DNA of 64,000 nt from Begonia masoniana. Its lineage: Eukaryota; Streptophyta; Magnoliopsida; Cucurbitales; Begoniaceae. Both the position numbers and the translations under genes were made by a program. Position 1 is the first letter of the stretch. Each line of letters opens with the position of its first letter. The DNA lies in contig CM039512.1 in the NCBI GenBank assembly GCA_022432975.1, forward strand, positions 37,387,936 to 37,451,935. The letters are read 5' to 3'. The notes beneath the pieces are model-generated. The model was given only the letters and a program-made list of their open reading frames with translations, made no database searches and was not told where the DNA came from. Below are positions 1 to 13,139 of the stretch, piece after piece.

Positions 1-1516
1 CATATGAAGTTCGAAAATCATACAACATTTTCTTATCATTATGTCGCAGACAGAATGTCATCGAGATCTCAGCCCGCTATGTGGAGAGGACACATCCGGC
101 AGTCAGACAACCCTTTCCGCGTAGCAGAGGGGTACACACTCACATCCATATACAGCCGTGCCTGAGTCCCACCTCGCATGACCAGATAACAGATTACGTA
201 GATTCATTTCGTTATAGGCGATGTGGTATTGTGACAAGCCCCTTTTGGCCTTCACAATAGATCAATAGCCCCCTTTCGGGCCACATCTCTTTTCATGAAA
301 ACTTAGTGCGGAAATTCATTTTCTATGCTTATTTGAAAACCATTATGCATGAACAATTATGTGCTTAAAGTAAACATACATCATACATACCATCGAGACA
401 ATAAAAGCATATCCTATAACAGAACTAATCCTAACTACCCAACCAAAACATTTAAACAAATGAATCACCAATGTTCCTCGAAACGACTTCGACATACAGT
501 GTAGGCCAATCGGCCATAGTAAGTCACGAGAACTTACCTCGCGTCCGTTGCAATTCTAGCTCTGTCCACGAGCGTTGTTCATCTAAGGCAAATTCACAAC
601 ATCGACGTTAAAACGCGTTTAAACCATTAAAAGTCCAAACTAACGAAACCTTAACTAAAGAAACTTATTAAAACTCTAAAATACTTCGTTGAGGCATTTT
701 GTCGAGCATTTCACGCTCAACATTTATAATCTTCCATTAATAGAGTTTTCCAAGCTTTCCAAAACTGATATTTGGACCAAAACTCTAACGCATCCACTAT
801 TTCGACTAACTACGCTGAATAATCGTCGATAGAGCGATACTTGACCATTTCTAACAGAACTCGACTATTTTCAACAAAACCTAACAAAACCCTAATTATT
901 TAACGACCTAAAAATCGAGGGCTAACATCCGAAAATCACAGAATCTTACCTAGAGTTGCGAGAGGAGAAGGAATCGTGAAGAAAACTTGTTGATCGGAGG
1001 AGGAATCGTCGTTGGAGGAGGAGAAACGTCGAAGGAGTGATGAAATCGCCACACAACGCAGAGGGGAAGAAAAAAGGAAATCGTGAAGTGCTGGAGGAAG
1101 AAGAGAAAAGTTTCATTTTAATTAAATTTGACTTTACAAATTACCTTTTCGCCATTCCTTTGATTTTTCATTTGTTTCGTCATTTGTTTCGTTAATCTGC
1201 TAACGATTCGTTTTCTTCAAATTTTCTTATTTTGCCAATAAATCCGACTTATTATCTGGGCCTTACTAAAACTGTCCGTTCACAAAACGAACATCGTTTG
1301 CTATTTTTTATTAAAATGTCCATTATATTACAATAAACATAATTCTCGTAATTTAGCGTTACAACTCCTAAAATTCTTGAAGTTTTCTTAAAATTCATAT
1401 TAATCGTTAGGATTCTAATAACGCTTTCCTTTCGCAAAACGGACTTAATTTGACATATTTACAAAAATGCCATTATATAATGGAATTACAAAAATCCCGT
1501 AAAACCGGGTGTTACA
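1..1516 (-). repeat. 3' LTR of element A (partial)
   Basis: This is the inner part of the LTR that follows pol on the minus strand. It ends on the plus strand with CGGGTGTTACA, so the LTR starts TGTAACACCCGG when read on its own strand. It aligns with about 7181-8699 with scattered substitutions and a few small indels. A purine-rich tract (AAGGTGGATTGAA on the minus strand) abuts it and serves as the polypurine tract. The first part of the LTR is outside the window. Confidence 0.92.
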
Positions 1517-1556
1517 TTCAATCCACCTTATTTAAAATTTTGTCCTCAAAATTGGA

Positions 1557-4500
1557 TTACACAAATAACTCAGGATACTTGGACATCATATCCTGCTGTC
1601 GCTCCCAAGTGGCTTCCTCCACGTCGTGGTTCCACCATAAGACTTTGACTAGCAGAATCTCTTTGTTGCTCAATACTTTGATGGAAGACTCCAAAATACG
1701 TACAGGCTTCTCCACATAAGTCAAGGTAGGCTGTACCTTGATCTCTCTTGCCTCCACGATATGCGATGGATCGCGCAAACACTTTCAAAGTATAGACACG
1801 TGAAATACATTGTGGATAACTTTCATTGAAGCGGAAGCTGCAGTTGATACGCCATCTTTCCGATCTTCTTCAAAATAGGGAAGGGTCCCACATATCGAGG
1901 GCTTAGCTTGCCCTTTCTCCCGAATCGCATAACTCCCTTAAACGGAGAAATCTTCAAATAAACCTCATCACCTTCTCCAAATTCCAGTTCCCTCCGTCTC
2001 GTGTCAGCATAGCTCTTCTGTCGACTCTGAGCTATCTCAATACGCTGTCTGATAACGGCAATCTTCTCTGCCGTTTGCTGTAGAATCTCGGGACCAACAA
2101 TACTAGCTTCACCAACCTCGTCCCAATATAGCGGAGACCTACACTTTCGACCATACAATGCCTCATATGGAGCCATACCGATGGTAGCCTGGAAGCTATT
2201 GTTATAAAAGAACTCGATTAGTGGCAAATACCTGCTCCACAATCACTGAAATTCCAACACACAAGCTCTGAGCATATCCTCCAGAATTTGATTCGTTTTC
2301 TCCATCTGACAATCAGTCTGAGGATGAAATGCTGTGCTGAAATTTAGCTGAGTTCCCATAGCTTTGTGCAGACTCTTCCAGAACTTCGATGTAAATCTCG
2401 GATCTCGATCTGAGACAATCGGAAGTGGTACTCCATGCAGTCTAACAATCTCCTACACATAAAGCTCGGCGAGCTGATCCATAGAAGATGTCACCTTCAC
2501 AGATAAGAAGTGAGCCGACTTTGTCAATCGGTCCACAATCACCCAGATGCCGTCATGCCCTTTCGTCGTTCTTAGGAGCCCCACAATAAAATCCATGGAG
2601 ATCAGCTCCCATTTCCACTCCGGAATCGGCAATGGCTGTAATGTTCCGGCCAGTCTCTGGTGTTCTGCTTTTACCTGTTGACAAACTAAACAGGTTTCCA
2701 CGTACTTGGCGACTTCTCTCTTCATGTTCGGCCACCAAAAATGTTGTTTTAAGTCCCGGTACATCTTAGTACTTCCCAGATGTACGGAATATGCTGAAGA
2801 ATGCGCCTTGGCCAATATTTCCTTCCTTAGTTCCTCATCGTTAGGCACGTACCACCTATGCCTGAACTTCAGAATACCATCATCTGACAAGTTAAAATCA
2901 GACACGTCTCCAGATGTCATGCCCAACCGAAGCTCCTCACACTCCATATCTTTCTGCTGAGCTTCACGTATCTTATCCAAAATAGTCGGCCTGAGAGAAA
3001 TGTTGGTGAGCATACTGGACAACTCTGCCACAATCTCTACATCGAACTTCTCAATCTCAGATCTCAACGTAACCGACATCGCTGCAAGTGAAGGCTGACT
3101 CGTAGTAGGCATTCGACTCAAAGCATCAGCGACCTTGTTTGCTTTTCCTGGGTGGTACTTAATCTCAAACTCATAGTCTTTGACGAATTCCAGCCACCTC
3201 ATTTGCCGTATATTAAGTTCCTTCTGCGTAAACAAATACTTTAAGCTCTTGTGGTCTGAAAATATCTCGCACTGCTGCCCATATAAATAATGTCTCCAAA
3301 TCTTCAGTGCGAAAACCACGGCTGCTAACTCCAGGTCGTGCGTAGAATAGTTCTGCTCTTACGGCTTCAACTGCCGAGAAGCATAAGCAATAACCTTTCC
3401 TTCCTGCATCAATACACAACCAAGTCCAACTCCAGACGCATCACAGTAAATACTGAATTTCTCACCTTCAATAGGCAGCGTTAGAACTGGAGCTGTGGTC
3501 AACTTCTGCTTCAACTTCATAAAACTCCCATCACAAGCAGCCGACCATATAAACTTCTCATTTTTCCGAGTCAAGCGTGAGAGGGGAACTGCAATCTTCG
3601 AGAATCCTTCTATGAATTTCCGATAATAGCCAGCCAACTCGAGAAATCCACACACCTCACGCACGTTTTTAGGCAGTGGCCAATCCCTGACCACCTGAAT
3701 TTTACTCGGATCCACAGAAACTCCTTCCTGTGATATGATATGGCCAAGAAAATTGACCTTGTCCAACCAGAACTCGCACTTAGAAAACTTTGGATACAGA
3801 CGATGTTGACTCAGAATTCCCAAAACAATCCTTAGATGCTCCTCATGTTCTTTCTTCGTTTTAGAATAGATCAAAATGTCGTCAATGAAAACAACGACGA
3901 ACTTGTCCAAATACTCCTTGAAAACACGGTTCATTAAATCCATAAACGCTGCAGGGGCATTAGTAAGTCCAAAAGACATAACAAGGAACTCATAATGCCC
4001 ATACCTCGTTCGGAATGCCGTTTTCTGAATATCTTCTCTCCGGACCTTCAACTGGTAATAACCCGAGCGTAGGTAAATCCTGGAAAACACTCGGGCACCC
4101 TGTAGTTGATCAAATAAATCATCTATCAGGGGCAGTGGGTACTTATTCTTCACTGTAAGCTTATTCAGCTCTATGTAATCCACGCACATCTTGAGAGTCC
4201 CGTCTTTCTTCTTAACGAACAGAACGGGCGCAACCCAGGGAGAAAAACTGGGTCGGATGAAACCCTTATCCAGCAACTCCTCAAGCTGATTTTTCAACTC
4301 TCTCAATTCAGCAGGCGCCAATCTATATGGGTTCTTAGACACTGGCGCAGAGCTCAGATACACATCAATGGTAAACTCGATCTCCCTGTCCAGCGGTAAT
4401 CCTAGAAGATCATCAAGGAAGATCTCAGAGAATTCTCTGACTATAGGAAGGTCACTCGGCTTTACTTCACTGAGCAACTGAGTATCAACTACTGTGGCCA

Positions 4501-6010
4501 GATAAATCGAGCATTCACCTTTAAACTACTCGTTGACCTTCATGGAATAAGAAGTAGGCGATCCATTCAATCTGTTCATCGCCTGATAAGCAAACTCGGC
4601 TTTACCTGGGGGTCGAAAAGTCACAATCCCGAATCGACAATCGATGGTGGCGAAGTGCTGTGACAGCCAGTCCATCCCTAAGATAAGATCGTACCGCTCT
4701 ATGCTCATAACTATCAGACAAGCATAAATGGTAGTATCCCCCACTGAGACGACATTACCTTGGAGAATACGATCTGAACGCATATGCTCTCCTGAAGCTA
4801 GCATTACTCTATACTCGAACTCTGCTAACTCGGACTCTAACCCCAATCTAGTCATGCAAGCAGTTGAGATAAAAGAGTGCGTAGCTCCCGTGTCTATCAA
4901 AGAAAATACAGCTACGCCCATAATCAAAATAGTACCTGCTATCACTGAGGGTTGAGTCTCGTCGTCAACATCCCCAGGCTCGATAAAGGCAAAGATCCTG
5001 GGCATGACTCTCCTCTGATCTCCGACCAACTGATCTCGGCTCGGTTTTGGGCAATCTCTAACAAAATGGCCGACTTCTCCACATCTATAACATTTATTAG
5101 TGCCCACCCGGCACTCTCCACTGTGCTCTCTCTGACACTTAGGGCACCATGGTATCTGAGAAGCCCCTTGTACTTGCTTGCCTTTCCCTCGATCACCACC
5201 TCCCTCTGAAGGTCTCTTCACGCCTCTCTGTTGCGGCTGGGGTTGTTGTACTCTAGGTTGCCAACCTCGGTTCTGTGACTGAGGATGGATCTCACGAAAG
5301 AAGCCCTTAGCTCGCTCCCTCGGCCTAACACAAGTTGCCCTAGCAGCCTCGAAGTCCAGAGCTCTAGCTGCAATGTCTGAATAGGGCACATCTATAATTC
5401 CCGATACAACAATGTTCATCCGGATCTTCGGGTTCAGTCCTTCCATAAATTGGTGCACCTTGTCTTCGTTATCACTTACTAGGCGTGGTGCAAATCTCGA
5501 CAAGGACTCAAACTTCCGTATATACTCTGCAACTGAACTTGTCTACTTCAGCTGCGTAAACTCATTTCTCTTCGCCACCCTCACAGTGCGGCTGAAATAT
5601 TTATCGAAGAACACGGTCTTGAACCGCTCCCAGGTCATAATTGTCACATCCGTTGTTGCTTTAATCGAATCCCACCAAAAATGGGCATCCAACGCCAAAT
5701 GGAAGGTCATGTAGGAAACCTTGTTCCCGTTCTCTATGCCAGCATACTCTAGCATGTCCTCCATCGTTCGGATCCACTCCTCAGCTAAAGTGGGGTCCGA
5801 CTATTGTCCGTTGAATACTGGTGGTTGCAACTTCTGAAATCTCTCCATGCCCTGATGGTTTGGAACGACCACGTCTCGGGCTTGACGATCCTCTTGATTT
5901 ACTAAACGCTCGATTTATTGTGCTTGCATGTCCATATGCTGGGCCTGACGGTCCAGCAAATCCATAAGTCGATCTAAAGCTTCTTCTCTAGGATCTTTTC
6001 CTCGAACCAT
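1557..6010 (-). pseudogene. Element A gag-pol polyprotein, nonsense-riddled
   Basis: The ATG is at 6010-6008 and the final stop at 1559-1557, giving about 1480 codons, normal for a chromovirus polyprotein. In order: gag capsid-like region (about 6010-5300); CCHC zinc knuckle starting CYRCGEVGHF (about 5090); aspartic protease with DTGATHSF (about 4890); RT with catalytic FIDDIL (about 3880); RNase H with YCDASG (about 3450); integrase HHCC region (about 2800-2650), then core residues D (MDFIVG), D (SDRDP) and E (in QMEKTNQ); and a chromodomain-like tail (about 1700-1560). The reading frame is kept from 6010 to about 1825, broken only by premature stops (for example at 5543, 4526, 3359 and 2453). 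A frameshift lies between about 1825 and 1778. No intact product is possible. Confidence 0.92.
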
Positions 6011-6158
6011 TTTTATATAACTCCTATAAAAAGTAAAACAAATAATCCTAAGAAATCAAAATCAAATAAAGCTTTTAAACATACTTACAGTTGATGAAGG
6101 ATGTCCGCGTAGTGGCTGTAGAGTTGAGCAGTCTACAGAACCGTTTTTTAAAACCCGG

Positions 6159-6174
6159 GGGCTTTGAACTATAA
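6159..6174 (-). other. Degenerate tRNA-Met-type primer-binding site of element A
   Basis: On the minus strand, just after the LTR end GGTCGTTACA, the sequence reads ATAGTTCAAAGCCC. Element B has TGGTACCAGAGCCC at the same place, so this is the decayed primer-binding site. Both are followed by the same CCCCCGGG block. Confidence 0.65.
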
Positions 6175-6176
6175 CT

Positions 6177-8699
6177 TGTAACGACCCTAACACTGTACCC
6201 TTATTTTCCCGTATTATTTTTTTTTATCCTTGTAAACTTCGTAACATTTGAGCGGAATTTAAATCGTAGACTAAATCGTTAAAATCGTTCGAAAACTATT
6301 TTAAAACCATTTGAATGAACATAAAACATTTAAATAAAACATATAAAACAATTTATAAAACAAAGAAAACATCGGCCAACGAATGGAAGGGCAAAAGGGA
6401 CATCTGTCCCATAAAAGGCAGGGGCGATCGATCGCCCCATTATCGATCACCAGAACAGAAATTTGAGTGGCGCTCGATCGCCCCTCACACCGGCGATCGA
6501 TTGCCCCGCGATCGATCACCACGCTCTCTGGATTTTCCAGAGAGCGGCGACCAGAATCGCCGATCGATCCCCTCCTTAGGCGATCGATCGGCAGTCTCCC
6601 TGGAATCCAAAATTTCTAGTGAGCTCGCCTCCCTCTTTTCTCTTCTTTCCTGCACATTTTCACTTCCTCATTTACTTCTAATACCTCAACATATTATACG
6701 TACTAAAAACCTTTCATAATCATCCACTCTTAACTACCGATCAACCCCTCGACGTACATACAAAACGAAATAAAATCTCATGAAAACGAACTACGTTGAA
6801 CCATTTGAAAGCCAAACAAAATCCTTAAGAAATTCAGCAATTCAGCAGTTTATTAAACGACAGGTTTAACAAAGCGTTTTATAAAACATCAATCCATTAT
6901 TTAGATCCAAACAACCTAAAATGTATCTAACTATACAATTAACCTATCTAATCCACCGTTAGCCCAAAATAACCCAAACATCCTCAAAACTATTACTTAC
7001 ATCCCCACGGGTCAAAATGCGCATCGACTGCTCAGCACACTCTCACAGGCCATCGTTATTCAACTGATCATTCCTCGGGTAGAGGGATCTCGTCCTCACC
7101 TGTATAAAGATCACCTACACCATACAGATAACTATGAGCTAAAGGCTCAGCAAGTTTCGTAAATACAGATGCATGCTGTGCATATGAAGTTCGGAAATCA
7201 TGCAACATTTTCTTATCATTACGTCGCAGATAGAATGTCATCGAGATCTCAGCCTGCTATGTGGAGAGGACACATCCGGCGGTGGGACAACCCTTTCCAC
7301 GTAGCGGGGGAGGGTACACGCTCACATCCACATACAGCCGTGGCTGAGCCCCACCTCGCATGACCAGATAACAGATTACGTAGATTCATTTCGTTATAGG
7401 CGATGTGGTATTGTGACAAGCCCCATTATGCCTTCACAATATATCAATAGCCCCCTTTCGGGCCACATCTCTTTTCATGAAAACTTAGTGCGAAAATTCA
7501 TTTTCTATGCTTATTTGAAAACCATGATGCATGAACAATTATGTGCTTGAAGTAAACATACATCATACATACAATCGAGACAATAAAAGCATATCCTACA
7601 ACAGAACTAATCCTAACTACCCAACCAAAACATTTAAACAAACGAATCACCAATGTTCCTCGAAACGACTTCGACATACGGTGTAGGCCAATCGGCCATA
7701 GTAAGTCACGAGAACTTACCTCGCGTCCGTTGCAATTCTAGCTCCGTCCACGAGCGTTGTTCACCTAAGGCAAATTCACAACATCGACGTTAAAACGCGT
7801 TTAAACCATTAAACGTCCAAACTAACGAAACCTTAACTAAAGAAACTTCTTAAAACTCTAAAATACTTCGTTGAGGCATTTTGTCGAGCATTTCACACTC
7901 AACATTTATAATCCTCCATTAATAGAGTTTTCCAACCTTTCCAAAACCGATATTTCGACCAAAACTCCAACACATCCACTATTTCGACTAACTACGCTGA
8001 ATAATCGTTAATAGAGCGATACTTGACAATTTCTAACAGAACTCGACTATTTTCAACAAAACCTAACGAAACCCTAATTATTTAACGACCTAAAAATCGA
8101 GGGCTAACATCCGAAAATCACAGAATCTTACCTAGGGTTGTGAGAGGAGAAGGAATCGTGAAGAAAACTTGTTGATCGGAGGAGGAATCGTCGTTGGAGG
8201 AGGAGAAACGTCGAAGGAGTGATGAAATCGCCACACAACGCAGAGGGGAAGAAAAAAGGAAATCGTGAAGTGCTGGAGGAAGAAGAGAAAAGTTTCATTT
8301 TAATTAAATTTGACTTTACAAATTACCTTTTCGCCCTTCCTTTGATTTTCCATTTGTTCCGTCCTTTGTTTCGTTAATCTGCTAACGATTCGTTTTCTTC
8401 AAATTTCCTTATTATGCCAATAAATCCGACTTATTATCTGGGCCTTATTAAAACTGTCCGTTTGCAAAACAAAAATCGTTTGCTATTTTTTTATTAAAAC
8501 GTTCATTATATTACGATAAACGTAATTCTCGTAATTTAGCGTTACAACTCCTAAAATTCCCGAAGTTTTATTAAAATCCATATTAATCGTTAGGATTCTA
8601 ATAACGCTTTCCTTTCGCAAAACGGACTTAATTCGACATATTTACAAAAATACCATTATATAATGGAATTACAAAAATCCCGTAAAATCGGGTGTTACA
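6177..8699 (-). repeat. 5' LTR of element A
   Basis: This 2523 bp LTR has plus-strand ends TGTAACGACCC and GGGTGTTACA. It flanks gag upstream and matches the left partial LTR over the shared 1.5 kb. It includes a GATCGATCG-rich palindromic block at 6418-6600. Short open frames here (for example 6315-6719) follow that repeat and look like shadows. Confidence 0.92.
6418..6600. repeat. CGATCGATCG palindrome and hairpin module in LTR of A
   Basis: The block has many copies of the palindrome CGATCGATCG, often in GGCGATCGATCGCCCC-like context. A perfect inverted repeat at 6522-6546 has arms CGCTCTCTGGA and TCCAGAGAGCG around a 3 nt loop. It lies 241-423 bp from the LTR 3' end. Comparable blocks sit at the same relative place in other large LTRs of this window. 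Confidence 0.8.
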
Positions 8700-8835
8700 C
8701 ACATGCAGGTTCATCCTAGCAATTTCCCAAACTAATACAAGTCTATATCCAAATCCATAAACTAAGACCAGTCCAAATAAAAGTTAAGTTCTCATTCGGA
8801 ATTCAACTAAACACTCAACAAGGAAAAAAATACAG

Positions 8836-9492
<657 letters not shown>

Positions 9493-9690
9493 ATGATGTG
9501 CTCTCGAGCCAAGAAACTAATCAAACTTTATCTTCATTATATTGGTGACATGTTCAAAGACAAGATGGAGAATACACCAAGTATGCAAGATAAAGGAAGG
9601 ACATTCAATGCTTTAACATGGAAACAAACCGAGGAGGCGCAAAACATTGAAGAAGGAGTTTGTTCTCCTCAATCAAATTATGTAACTTAG
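9493..9690 (+). other. Short unrecognised open frame, possible gypsy polyprotein remnant
   Basis: A 65-codon open frame begins MMCSRAKKLIKLY, contains a FNALTW motif, and ends in TAA. Peptides with an SRAKK-like start and an LTW motif occur at the ends of some plant gypsy polyproteins, and LTR sequence follows soon after. That resemblance is weak and is inference only. It could equally be a chance frame. Confidence 0.25.
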
Positions 9691-9735
9691 CTTAATTTAT
9701 ATTTTTGCTAAAATACTTAGTAGTTTGCATTAAAT

Positions 9736-12467
9736 TGTGACGACCACGACCCCACGTCGGTGCCGCCACGACCTATACCGTGACCTACGTACATAATACC
9801 CTCGCCCGTTCCCATAAACTCCTTAACTTTCATTTACATCATTTTCATTCTTCGCTTCCTTTCATTTATAGTCGTTAGAGAACAGACTCAGGCTGTAGCA
9901 CACCCAATTCCTATCCCTTACATTCCCGTAGAAATTTTTCATTATATGTCCTTAAGTAAATAAATCAAGCCCTAAAACCGTTCAAGAATCATTTAAATAA
10001 AACAAGGTAAATTTAGGAAACTTAAAAAAAAAATCCAAGCACAATCGGCAGATAAACGTGGGGGCGAAAAGGACAATTTGCCCGAAAAACATGCAGCCGA
10101 TCGATCGGCCATTTCAGCCGATCGATCAGCTGTTACAAAAATGTGGGGGCGATCGATCGCTCCCATATTAGCCAATCGATCGCCCTTGGCGATCAATCCT
10201 CCAGCCGATCGATCGCCCCTACAGGCGATCGATCGGCTAACTCTCTGGAAAAACCAGAGAGTTGGCCAATATATGTGCCAATCAATCGCCCCTCCTGGCG
10301 ATCGATCGACACACTCTCTGGATTTCGAATCCAAAGAGATGCCTTCCCCTCCCTATTTCTTTCCTCCAATCCTTGCACATTTCACACTCACCCCATCATT
10401 TTCCTGTTCCTTCACCTAATAACATTTCAAATATCATCCTCCAAATATTCATCAACAATCCAACTAAAATTCACTTCCATAAACCGAACATTCAACCTAA
10501 ACTCATCAAATCCTGTCACCAAGACGACATATTCATCTCAAACAACAAACCAACTCTAAATCATCCGAAATCCATTCTATTTCATTCAAGCCTACCTAAA
10601 CATCAATATCGAACAAATTTCATCAATGTATCAACCTATTTATCCATACATAGCGGAAGCCAATAAATATCATCAAAATGGACATTCAATACATTTGTTC
10701 ACAACCTATCCAGTTACAAAGCATCCTATAATGGTTTCTATACATTTCATTCTAACTAATCACCCATCAGCCCGTTTATCCCAAAAATCACAAAATACTT
10801 AACCTATAACTCCCCACGGGTCAAGTTCGCACCGACTGCGCCAGCGCACTCCCACAGGCATCCTCCATCAACATGCAGGCTCGTCAGGTGGAGGGACATC
10901 GTCCTCACCTTGCTCAAAGTCACCTACACCATAAAGACGTCTATGCGATAAAATCTCAGTAAATTCTACGTAAATGTCTATGCATGAACTTGTATATGCT
11001 ATGCTATGAAATAGTCCGTCCATGTCAATTCATATATCAGTACGTGTCAGTCTATGATTATCGGAAACGCTCGACAGATGGATAGGGCACATCAAGCGGT
11101 TAGAAAACTCACACCATTTGAAGGGAGGAAAACCCGCTCACCACGGAACGCCAGGTCTGAACCTCATCCTCGATAACCCTATGCCATGGTTGTTTACATG
11201 ATACTTTACTTGCCTTTACATGCATTTTCTTTACATGAAATCAATGCGTAAATTCGTTTTCATGACGTTTTGAAATCGTGATGCATGAATAATTCAATAT
11301 GCACAATATAACATATATAACGTGAATACCATCAAAACGCCACAAATACCATCAAAACATCACAATACTTAACCTATAAAACAACCAAATTTAAACTACC
11401 CAATCAAAGCAATTTAAACAAACAAAGCACCAAATTATCCTCAACACAATTTTCGACATATGGTGTAGGCCAATCGGCTACAGTAAGTCACGAGAACTTA
11501 CCTAGGGTACTTAGCACACCGAGTTCTTCGTCTCGAGCTTTGTCACCTAATCAATTCACAACTTCCTTTGTTAAAAACGAGCCTAAACAATAAGATTTTA
11601 GTAAATTAATGAAACTTCTAACTAAAGAAAATTTTATAAAATTCTAATTGACTTCTCTAGGGTATTTCATCGAGCAATTTACGCTCACAATAACAAACCT
11701 CCATTAATGGAGATTTCTAAAGCTCCAATCACCCAGTTTTTAACCTAAACACCACATACACCCAATATTTCACTTAACTACGCTCAATAACAATAAATAG
11801 GGTGATACCTAACTATTTCTAACATAACCCGGCTATTTTGACGAAAACCTAACAATACCATAACCGTTAAACAACCTAAAAGTCGAGAACCAAAGCTGGG
11901 AAACAATAGATTCTTACCTAGAATCGTGATTGGGGAAGGAAACGTGAAGAAACCTCGAAGATCGGAGGAAGAACGATGATGAACCGTGGAGAAACGGCGT
12001 GGAGGAGGGAAATCGCCAGAGAGAGGGAGAGGGTTTCTGGAGAAATCGCTAAGTGTGAGAAGAAGAGGGATTTGTGTGTTTTAATATAATTTGACTTGTC
12101 AAATGACAAGTTTGCCCATCCACATAACTCTCTGTTTACTTCATCGTTCGTCTATTGGTTCGGTTTCTCCAAAATTTTCTTATTTCTCCAATAATTCTAA
12201 TTTATTACTAGGGCTCTAATAAAGCCTTCCGTTTGTCAAACGAACTCAATTTACTATTTTTATGGATTAAACCGCTATAGGGTTAAAACGAAAACTAGAG
12301 CATTACATTTCGATTTGAATTTCTAAAATTCCTATATTTCTCCTAAAATTCATATTAATCACAAGGGTTCCATTAAAACTCTCGATTTGCAAAACAGATA
12401 TATTTCAATTATTTACAAAATTGTCATCGCGCGTAAAATTCAAAAATCCACAAAACCGGGTGTTACA
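9736..12467 (-). mobile_element. Solo LTR of a Tekay-like element, TSD TAAAT
   Basis: This 2732 bp LTR starts TGTGACGACC and ends CGGGTGTTACA on the plus strand. It is flanked by exact 5 bp duplications TAAAT (9731-9735 and 12468-12472). No internal region is present, so it is a solo LTR left by LTR-LTR recombination. Its terminal sequence and internal layout resemble the LTRs of A and the large LTR at 32332-35823. It sits within or next to the 5' LTR of element D. Confidence 0.93.
10095..10325. repeat. CGATCGATCG palindrome and hairpin module in solo LTR
   Basis: At least eight GATCGATC-type palindromes cluster here. A hairpin at 10239-10263 has arms CTCTCTGG and CCAGAGAG, and a second stem lies near 10310-10335. 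Open frames on both strands (for example 10078-10419 and 9993-10334) are consequences of the repeat and share no protein similarity I recognise. Confidence 0.8.
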
Positions 12468-12472
12468 TAAAT

Positions 12473-13070
12473 AAAGTTGGTGCATGGCTTGCATGCAAAG
12501 GAGGAAGGCAACATTGCTTGGCTACATGCATGGGAGGGCATTATTGAAATATCGCTCATAATGAAGGCGCGCGCGGGCAAGCTTTTGTTGAGGGTTTCCT
12601 AAATCCTCTTTTCTCTCTCCTATCGTTTTTAACCATGTTTGTGTTTTAGTAAGTAGCTATTTAAGTACTCTTTAGACTTAATTGTCGTTAGTTGAATTTG
12701 ATTAATTGAAGCTTTTTACTCTCAAACCTCGAAGCTCTCAAGCACCGTGCGATACACACAACCGAGTTATTTGAGCGTTCTTCATCCAAAGCAACTAAGT
12801 CTCGCTAGGTGCCCCAAATTAGCGCCTATTGACTAACATCGATGTTCACCTCATAACTTCTTCAATTCTACGAATTAATCTCTAAAATTTTTAGAGGTTG
12901 TTGTCAACATATCAAGTAAGATTGTGTTAAATTTTCATCATTTTTGGAGATCATTTAATCATGATTATTTTGCTTGGAAGCTGGTGAACATTTGGTGATT
13001 ATCAATTGGAAATCCAAGAGGGATCTAGTGCTTCTTGTAAACCACAAGTTGCCATACTTGATTTGTATCA
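12473..13070 (+). repeat. 5' LTR of element D (3' portion)
   Basis: The sequence ends GATTTGTATCA directly before a primer-binding site. It shares long stretches with 18093-18658, including the blocks around TTTGTGTTTTAGTAAGTAGC and GCTAGGTGCCCCAAATTAG. The beginning of this LTR is displaced by the solo LTR insertion at 9736-12467. Confidence 0.8.
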
Positions 13071-13072
13071 TT

Positions 13073-13084
13073 TGGTATCAGAGC
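13073..13084 (+). other. tRNA-Met primer-binding site of element D
   Basis: TGGTATCAGAGC lies 2 nt after the LTR end. It is complementary to the 3' end of plant initiator tRNA-Met, the usual minus-strand primer of plant gypsy elements. Confidence 0.9.
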
Positions 13085-13139
13085 TCTGTGTATTGTTGGG
13101 ATTATTTGATGAAACTTTGGTGTATTTTGTTTGGTTATC

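Larger units (their letters stand above)
1..8699 (-). mobile_element. Element A: Tekay/Del-like Ty3/gypsy chromovirus, left end cut by window
   Basis: Bases 1-1516 match about 7181-8699 closely, in direct orientation, and frame a minus-strand gag-pol region, so this is an LTR retrotransposon. The right LTR is 6177-8699 and the internal part is 1517-6176 (4660 bp). The order gag, protease, reverse transcriptase (RT), RNase H, integrase is that of Ty3/gypsy. The long LTRs and a chromodomain-like tail containing NHDVEEATWER after integrase fit the Tekay/Del chromoviruses. The same family recurs on the other strand as element B. The left end, and therefore the target duplication, lies outside the window. 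Confidence 0.93.

Noticed and set aside
10078..10419. Open frames of 110-138 codons on both strands over the GATCGATCG block
   Set aside because: They arise from a stop-poor palindromic repeat, overlap in several frames, and recur in the same way at 6315, 32620 and 48521. No protein motif is present.
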